The position numbers were made by a program, and so were the translations under genes. This document shows, piece after piece, positions 60,301 through 64,000 of a stretch of 64,000 nucleotides of DNA (the first letter of the stretch is position 1; each line of letters begins with the position of its first letter). This DNA comes from Lachnospiraceae bacterium C6A11 (GTDB lineage: Bacteria; Bacillota; Clostridia; Lachnospirales; Lachnospiraceae): NCBI GenBank assembly GCA_000702245.1, contig KL370879.1:219443-283442 (forward strand), given 5' to 3'. The notes under the pieces are model-generated. The model saw nothing but the letters and a program-made list of their open reading frames with translations, was not told where the DNA came from and did no database searches.

Positions 60301-61157
60301 GCAAACGCATCATCTGCGACCAGTTTGCCACTATCAGCATCATAGCTAAGCGCCTTTGATAATGAACCATCAGCCTTAACTGTGTATACATTATCACCTT
60401 TTTTAGCCACTATTATATATGGTCTCCCCTGTTCATAATACGAGTTTCCATATTCAGAATTATCATCAGTACTGATACCATCATATTCCGGTGGTTGGCC
60501 AACAACGACAGTTGCTGTTACCGAAAAGCTCTCCTGCTCATAAACGATCTCTGAAGCGTCGCTGTTAACGTCGATATCAGAGATGACTTCTGTGCCATCC
60601 TCCGCGAAGTGAACGATTGAAAGTTCATCATCTGAAGATATTTCCGGCGCGTCGTCGTATTCGATCTTAATCTCAACAGGTGAAAGTGGTTCGACCTTCT
60701 CCCCGTTCCAGAGTATTTCGATGTCGAAGAATCTTGCGTAAGCTATGCTGTCTGCAGAATCACAGTCAAGCGCATTAACTGACTCTGACAGATAATACTC
60801 GTACTCTGCTGTTCCTTCCTTAATCTCGCGTACAGCAAGAGACAACTCGCTTTCCGGATACGGAAGGCTTCCTGCAGGTGCATTTACGGTTATGCTTGCA
60901 CCGCTTTCCTCCACGCGAACGAAGAGAGTTTTGGCACTCTCATCAACCTTTTCGTTCTGAATAAATTCAGCTGAGGCATCATTCTGTGTCGCCTCCTCCG
61001 GCTCCTGCTGTGCGTCATTGTTCGTCGCAATCTCGGTATCAGTAGTTTCCGAAGCCGTAACCTGTTTGTAGCCTTCAGGTCTGGCGAGTGAGAACAACAT
61101 AGCAACAACTGCAAAGAGCGCAAAAAATCTTTTGTGTCTTTTGATTATTTCTTCCAT
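57315..61157 (-). CDS. Large surface protein with DUF11-like repeats and SpaA-type domain
   Basis: A 1280-residue secreted protein. A signal peptide covers about residues 1-36 (KRHKRFFALFAVVAMLFSLA). An about 700-residue N-terminal region has Asp/Ser/Glu-rich beta sequence with no family I recognise. Two repeats of about 130 residues (about 846-983 and 984-1115, TYEISYKNYK and YEISYTNYK near their starts, NGGPGKVVNGG near the ends) look like DUF11-type domains. A SpaA/Cna-B-like domain follows (about 1145-1235; VEVIYPDKEEKTYTTDEVGRV, VPVGDYTITI), then a C-terminal membrane segment (1252-1272) and RKRNNR. The pre-membrane motif is KTDDPTQTG, not LPXTG. Start has GGAGGGTGATC. Confidence 0.9.
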   Translation of the reverse strand: MEEIIKRHKRFFALFAVVAMLFSLARPEGYKQVTASETTDTEIATNNDAQQEPEEATQNDASAEFIQNEKVDESAKTLFVRVEESGASITVNAPAGSLPYPESELSLAVREIKEGTAEYEYYLSESVNALDCDSADSIAYARFFDIEILWNGEKVEPLSPVEIKIEYDDAPEISSDDELSIVHFAEDGTEVISDIDVNSDASEIVYEQESFSVTATVVVGQPPEYDGISTDDNSEYGNSYYEQGRPYIIVAKKGDNVYTVKADGSLSKALSYDADSGKLVADDAFAWTYYKKDGKAVLKYVSDGYDYGSDDQATLNGYTFIDPSAKEAISQEQVTSVEKKENQNVKPNTITTLERLDDECEIFYDNVTNTIQSVASGKYLSIDEDEKTIVGGESTGDGVKFYLASADDVKAYIHVIENMIYPNDTYLLNMLRNHQVNHIDISIKDTVQATIVLAYGDYYDKDGNKVLTVDSDSPESVKSFIVNQQYEVSQKHLREALIETYKRNDDGTPGDKLENQFIITGYSSNNATKYSENQVRIDGVFKVAYCEPVDISENRTDLTWVPNSAEWTKNRLKSRILYKVTATEPEVKFMYDHPEYGQLYDPDGNALFTKGDVTVEATFDYFDIKNECPPLQRENPEDNPNVSGVILNSGTSGMDFVLSGESTVNLRPYAIEIENMVMDKDGNPIIPAKDITFTHAVYVKKDGDPDSVVDKNVDSYKGDVVDTTGYTKVHDKKTVIDNTEDGNGTGTVYDYSIPEGMIYVTEDKDTIPQSFVDIDGNTWEYSHTYIETEYVWRQGDPNNDKRHFTDDFNDASDSYSSIPEVVGEYGTEFNKFLEFYVRNVYDKVIPPTKKEFAPYEGNGTLGALQAGDKIVYEISYTNYKSIDSDVIIKDTLDKNVEFVEASDGGKLSNGVVTWNISGVDAGAEGKVTLTVRVLESALESNGGPGKVVNGGKNSNGENTATVQIGDGAEYGLEEVINPVPESPVKQEVSPYKGTGKLGAVKVDDEITYEISYKNYKDVKADIVITDKLDGNVEYVSSSDDGAYNNATRVVKWTLKDVPAGKEGTVTLKVKVLDGALKDNGGPGIVINGGDDSEASNGSTATVTVGDDIPYILDQVENPVEAKEEDETPEDTVDDTPATDEEETPDKEVGNLVITVVEEETSRVVPEAEVEVIYPDKEEKTYTTDEVGRVTLKDVPVGDYTITIKKVPDGYKVSTTEVLTGTVVEGKTTEVEFKIVVTTNTDKTAKTDDPTQTGMLVFMMILSAAGIIFLADRKRNNRNEQ

Positions 61158-61207
61158 TGATCACCCTCCTTAATTAATAATTTTTTTGCACACAAAATAC
61201 TATCTTC

Positions 61208-61236
61208 ATTATAACTGAAAAAGCCGCAGAAAACAA
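61208..61236 (-). promoter_or_regulatory. Predicted promoter of the surface protein gene
   Basis: Minus strand -35 TTGTTT (61231-61236), 17-base spacer, -10 TATAAT (61208-61213). Confidence 0.6.
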
Positions 61237-61260
61237 GCAAATACACGTCTTCAACGGCTT
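61219..61260 (-). terminator. Possible terminator of the ABC-F gene
   Basis: Minus-strand short stem AAGCCG / CGGCTT with a loop of about 28 bases, followed by TTTCAG. The stem is short and the loop long, so this is a weak call. Confidence 0.4.
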
Positions 61261-61294
61261 ACAACATGGTATTTTAGACAAATGCAGAAATTTG

Positions 61295-62869
61295 TCACAT
61301 TTCTATGATTTTCGTTGCGAGCTTTTCTCTGAATCTCGAGTCATGCTCAACCACGATCATCGTTGGCTTGTACTTCTCGATCAGCTTCTCTATCTGCATC
61401 CTTGAAAATACATCTATATAGTTCAACGGCTCATCCCAGATATATAAATGCGCCGATGTAAGCAGGCTTGAAGCGATCAGTACCTTTTTCTTCTGCCCTT
61501 CCGAATAATCTTCCATATTCTTCTCGAACTGAATTCTGCTCATATCAAGCTTACGGAGCAGTGTCAGGAGCAGACTGTAATCAAGCCCCTGCTTCTCTGC
61601 GTATTCCTTCAGGTTGCCCTTCAGATGCGATGTATTTTGGTCGATGTACGAGATCACAAGTCCGCTGGCTGTCTCAATCTTCCCGAAAGTAATCACCTTG
61701 CTGTCATTGTTAGATCCATATTCTGCTTCTTCCTGACCATTTTGCCCTTTATCACCGGAATTCGCTTTCTTCGTATCTCTAAGTATCGCTTTGATCAGAC
61801 TTGACTTTCCGCATCCATTCTCGCCATTCAAGAAGAGTATGTCGCCCTGCATGAGCTGGAACGTGATTCCTTTAAACACCGGTTCAGCCCCCTCGTAAGA
61901 CAGCTCGAAGTCTCTGCACTCCACCAGGCATTTCTTGTGATGCGTGAGCGGCATAAGCTTTAGGTCATCCACCTTCTCGATATCCTTCAGAAGCCCTTCT
62001 TTCTCCTCGATCTCGCGGTCTATCCTCTTTTCGAAGTTCTTCACTCTTGACTGCATCTTCTTGGTCTTCGCTCCAATAAAACTTCTTGTAGAAATACATC
62101 TGTCATTCTCCTTTACCGGATCAAAGCCTATCTTCGTGTTTTCATTCTTTTCAGCCCATCGTCCGGCTCTGTCCGCCGAGGTCTGAAGCTTTGCGATCTC
62201 CTTTTTATGCTTCTCATTTTCTGAGATTGCGAAAGCATCCGCCTTCTCCTTATTCTCCCACCAGGTGCTGAAGTTACCGGCCACCACTTCAATCGACTCG
62301 CGGTTAAGCACCAGCATATGGTCAGCAACCGCATCCAGCAGGTCTCTGTCGTGGGATACAAGGATGAATCCCTTCTTCGAAGCAAGGTATTTCTTTATGA
62401 TCTCTCTTCCGCCTTTATCGAGGTGATTTGTCGGTTCATCGATCAGCAGGAACTCATTCTCGCCCGAGAAAAGCACTGCCAGCATGGCCTTCGTTCTCTC
62501 CCCGAAGCTAAGAGTCTTGATCGGTCTGTAAAGTATCTCCGGGTCAACACCCAGGCTGTTCAGCTCACAGACCACTTTCCAGCCTTCCACGCCCGGCTTC
62601 CACTTCTCAGACAGTTCATCAGCCGTCTTTGTCATTTCATCCGCCTCAATTTTGTAAGGAAAATAGTCAAATACTTTGTCCGTCGTTATGCTTCCTGTGT
62701 ATTCGTATTTCCCCAGCAGAAGGTTCAGAAAGGTCGTCTTGCCCTTACCGTTTCTTCCAATAAACCCAAGTTTCCAGTCTGTATCGACCGAAAACGAAAC
62801 ATTTTCAAATATATTGTCAAAGCTGCCTTCATAACAGAAAGTCAGATTCGAAACCTGTAATAATGACAT
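61295..62869 (-). CDS. ABC-F protein of the Lsa type (ribosomal protection)
   Basis: A 524-residue protein with two ABC domains and no membrane segment. First domain: Walker A GRNGKGKTT, signature LSFGERTK, Walker B LLIDEPTNHLD. The linker is long and charged. Second domain: Walker A GENGCGKSS, signature YSEGQKKK, Walker B YIWDEPLNYID. The sequence matches Lsa-type ABC-F proteins by eye (WKLGFIGRNG, LYIWDEPLNY, THHK), a group that frees ribosomes from lincosamides, streptogramin A and pleuromutilins; whether this one gives resistance is not known. A Lys/Gly/Glu-rich insertion sits in the second domain. Start ATG 62869 with GGGGTGG five bases upstream. A long attenuator-like leader precedes it. 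Confidence 0.88.
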   Translation of the reverse strand: MSLLQVSNLTFCYEGSFDNIFENVSFSVDTDWKLGFIGRNGKGKTTFLNLLLGKYEYTGSITTDKVFDYFPYKIEADEMTKTADELSEKWKPGVEGWKVVCELNSLGVDPEILYRPIKTLSFGERTKAMLAVLFSGENEFLLIDEPTNHLDKGGREIIKKYLASKKGFILVSHDRDLLDAVADHMLVLNRESIEVVAGNFSTWWENKEKADAFAISENEKHKKEIAKLQTSADRAGRWAEKNENTKIGFDPVKENDRCISTRSFIGAKTKKMQSRVKNFEKRIDREIEEKEGLLKDIEKVDDLKLMPLTHHKKCLVECRDFELSYEGAEPVFKGITFQLMQGDILFLNGENGCGKSSLIKAILRDTKKANSGDKGQNGQEEAEYGSNNDSKVITFGKIETASGLVISYIDQNTSHLKGNLKEYAEKQGLDYSLLLTLLRKLDMSRIQFEKNMEDYSEGQKKKVLIASSLLTSAHLYIWDEPLNYIDVFSRMQIEKLIEKYKPTMIVVEHDSRFREKLATKIIEM

Positions 62870-63017
62870 TTTTACCACCCCTGTTCCGCACTCTAATACC
62901 GGAATTAATTATTGGATATTTTTTCGCGGTATTCCTATTGATCTTCCTTATCGGGATATTACTCTTTAGTTTTCTCATCCCATCAAATACTACATGTTCT
63001 ATTTTCTTCTTACTCAT
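62829..63017 (-). CDS. Possible 62-residue basic ORF overlapping the ABC-F start
   Basis: MSKKKIEHVVFDGMRKLKSN is its start; it is Lys/Arg/Asn-rich and ends IITGFESDFLL. It has a very strong ribosome-binding site (GAGGAGG eight bases upstream of ATG 63017) and overlaps the ABC-F coding region by 41 bases in another frame. The overlap part is just ABC-F sequence in the wrong frame, so only the first about 50 residues could be selected on. It may be a translated leader that couples or controls ABC-F translation, or the site may be chance. Confidence 0.4.
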   Translation of the reverse strand: MSKKKIEHVVFDGMRKLKSNIPIRKINRNTAKKYPIINSGIRVRNRGGKNVIITGFESDFLL

Positions 63018-63071
63018 TTTTGAGACCTCCTCTTTACTGCATAGATGTAGCTCGCCTCTCCTCATCTACGC

Positions 63072-63105
63072 AAAAACACCGCAAGAATAATCCTGCGGTG
63101 TTTTT
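63072..63105 (-). terminator. Intrinsic terminator inside the ABC-F leader
   Basis: 12-bp stem AAAAACACCGCA / TGCGGTGTTTTT with a ten-base loop. On the minus strand it ends in TTTTT and then GCG, so it should stop transcription about 200 bases before the ABC-F gene unless an antiterminator forms. Confidence 0.88.
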
Positions 63106-63178
63106 TCTCAAATCGAGCAAAAATACGCCTGCCAAACAAGCAGAACATGCCAAACATTTAAAGAGAACCACTATGAAT

Positions 63179-63255
63179 TATTTCTTGCATCACAAGAGAC
63201 TACACGCATAAACCGCGTCGCTCTTACCAACTGATTTGATTATCTGCAAGAAATA
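63179..63255 (-). promoter_or_regulatory. Leader RNA fold: ORF-overlapping stem of the putative ABC-F attenuator
   Basis: On the minus strand TATTTCTTGCA (63245-63255, inside the small leader ORF) pairs perfectly with TGCAAGAAATA (63179-63189). Inside this are AAGAG / CTCTT (63221-63225 with 63194-63198) and ACGC / GCGT (63215-63218 with 63204-63207) around a seven-base loop. The segment TGCGTGT (63202-63208) can also pair with ACACCGCA of the terminator with one bulge. A ribosome stalled on the leader ORF would block the outer stem. This is inference. Confidence 0.55.
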
Positions 63256-63263
63256 CTTCTCAT
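63240..63263 (-). CDS. Leader peptide ORF MRSISCR in the ABC-F leader
   Basis: Seven codons plus TAA: ATG-AGA-AGT-ATT-TCT-TGC-AGA. The ribosome-binding site GGGAGG lies six bases upstream, which is unusually good for a random short ORF. The stop sits before the paired leader segment. The position, between a good promoter and a terminator upstream of an ABC-F gene, is that of leader peptides that sense ribosome-targeting drugs. Confidence 0.6.
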   Translation of the reverse strand: MRSISCR

Positions 63264-63323
63264 CGGTTTCCTCCCGTTTTCTATAGAATCGCTGTCCGTC
63301 AGCTTTCGTCCGTCAGCAGACTA

Positions 63324-63352
63324 AGAATATCAATATTCTTCTGAAAATGCAA
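63324..63352 (-). promoter_or_regulatory. Predicted promoter of the ABC-F leader transcript
   Basis: Minus strand -35 TTGCAT (63347-63352), 17-base spacer, -10 TATTCT (63324-63329). Just after the start site are two direct copies of GCTGACGGAC, at 63308-63317 and 63294-63303, separated by four bases. Confidence 0.65.
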
Positions 63353-63383
63353 GCACAACATTTTATACTTGTAATATAAAACC

Positions 63384-63629
63384 TTAGAACTTCGCATACC
63401 CACACTCTTCCTTCGTCGGGCCGTCTATTCCCGACTCGTAGCGTGCACGGAATTCCATATTGATATCGCGTATTTCCTTCTTGCCGTCTATATAGTCCTG
63501 ATACATTTCAGCAAGTCCTGCCATGCATCCGTCGCAGGAGCCATTTACATTTCCGATTGACTCCGCAACGATCTGCTCACGCTGCTGGCGCGTAGTATCC
63601 TTTATCAGTATTGATTTAAATTCGTCCAT
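63384..63629 (-). CDS. Small conserved-looking protein of unknown function
   Basis: An 81-residue protein: MDEFKSILIKDTTRQQREQI, then a Cys pair CDGC in NGSCDGCMAGLAEMYQDYIDGKKEI, and a C-terminal CGYAKF. I have seen this shape of small protein (KDTTRQQRE and YIDGKKE) in Lachnospiraceae genomes, sometimes annotated misleadingly with a purine-biosynthesis name; I assign no function. The Cys residues could bind metal. Start has AAGAGG. Confidence 0.78.
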   Translation of the reverse strand: MDEFKSILIKDTTRQQREQIVAESIGNVNGSCDGCMAGLAEMYQDYIDGKKEIRDINMEFRARYESGIDGPTKEECGYAKF

Positions 63630-63703
63630 ATCTGCAACCTCTTATCAAGTTTATATGTTCAAGCTCTTCTGTCCAATCACCTGTTTGAATCGTAAAGGCA
63701 TGA

Positions 63704-64000
63704 TTACTTTGCCTCATTAAACGAGGCAGCCGCTTTCTCGGCGATCATCCTTCTCTTTGCCAGCGTCTTATCGAACAGTTCTCCTGCTATCTCAGGAAGC
63801 TTATCATACACCACCTGAGTGCCCTCCTGAGTGATGCCGCCCTTCGTAGCAACTCTCGTAACAACCTCTTCGAAAGTCATCTCTTTACGGAGCATCAAGT
63901 CTCCGGTCGCACTCATGGTATTCAGCACCATATTTACTATCTGGTCATCCGGGATCTGTGTATGATTCCTCGCCTCTTTACAGATAACATCAAATATTGA
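63704..64000 (-). CDS. proC: Pyrroline-5-carboxylate reductase-like (C-terminal part; truncated by window edge)
   Basis: About 98 residues at the end of the protein are visible and the frame is open to the window edge. The end has EVVTRVATKGGITQEGTQVVYD and LAKRRMIAEKA, which match the dimerisation domain of ProC (V-x-x-GG-T-x-x-G motif). ProC makes proline from pyrroline-5-carboxylate with NAD(P)H; ComER-like paralogues look similar in this part. The NAD domain lies outside, so the assignment is by the C-terminus only. Confidence 0.72.
   Translation of the reverse strand, partial: SIFDVICKEARNHTQIPDDQIVNMVLNTMSATGDLMLRKEMTFEEVVTRVATKGGITQEGTQVVYDKLPEIAGELFDKTLAKRRMIAEKAAASFNEAK

Noticed and set aside
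63179-63263. A functional tRNA gene in the ABC-F leader
   Set aside because: D-arm motif only; no acceptor stem, no TTCRA loop, no U33.

Overview
The window looks like a chromosomal segment of a Gram-positive gut or rumen Clostridium relative, most likely family Lachnospiraceae. The evidence is the moderate GC content, strong AGGAGG ribosome-binding sites, a whiA-rapZ-hprK-HPr cluster, a class 1B PyrD/PyrK pair, a large Lachnospiraceae-type sensor kinase, a Lsa-type ABC-F protein, and SpaA-type surface proteins. Almost all genes lie on the minus strand. I see no prophage, transposase, CRISPR array or rRNA, and no island of foreign base composition.

Layout by position. 1-1.3 kb: 5' part of ribD behind an FMN riboswitch with terminator. 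1.3-4.1 kb: a large TPR/Sel1 protein. 4.2-9.2 kb: an operon hprK-glcK-murB-rapZ-whiA-crh-like HPr, with a clear promoter and terminator, linking carbon catabolite control to cell-wall precursor synthesis and division. 9.4-14 kb: gpmI, a DUF4250 protein, uvrC and a YqeG-type phosphatase, the last two on the plus strand. 14-26.4 kb: a 697-residue unknown, a membrane MutS-like ATPase, a small membrane protein, yebC, a CBS-domain protein, alr, the bifunctional NAD(P)HX repair enzyme and a 971-residue unknown. 26.5-34.1 kb: a histidine phosphatase, a flavin-binding-fold protein, a PAP2 phosphatase, leuS, a degenerate CbiE/CbiT-like protein and an AI-2E-type transporter. 34.2-35.4 kb: nine tRNA genes in several transcription units. 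35.4-39.9 kb: a response regulator / sensor kinase / AEC transporter operon. 40.1-50.3 kb: a small acidic membrane protein, pspA-pcrA, a second AEC transporter, pyrimidine nucleoside phosphorylase with a MATE pump, and an M29-like aminopeptidase. 50.4-53.2 kb: pyrF-pyrK-pyrD. 53.3-61.2 kb: an atypical LytTR regulator, a class A penicillin-binding protein and a 1280-residue surface protein. 61.3-63.4 kb: a Lsa-type ABC-F gene with a long leader. 63.4-64 kb: a small protein and the 3' end of a proC-like gene.

The most interesting signal is the leader of the ABC-F gene (about 62870-63352). It has a good promoter, a seven-codon ORF with a strong ribosome-binding site, an 11-base segment inside that ORF that pairs perfectly with a downstream segment, a strong intrinsic terminator, and a second small ORF overlapping the ABC-F start. 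This is the architecture of antibiotic-responsive attenuation. Its particular peptide (MRSISCR) and a tRNA D-arm-like segment within the leader are not ones I recognise.

Other points: an HPr paralogue with Glu15 in place of the catalytic His15 but with Ser46 kept, beside hprK; a decayed CbiE/CbiT-like protein far from any visible cobalamin gene; a MutS-like membrane ATPase whose predicted promoter implies a leaderless mRNA; a pseudo-receiver LytTR regulator; and short low-complexity insertions in several conserved enzymes. All identifications come from reading motifs by eye; no database search was run.
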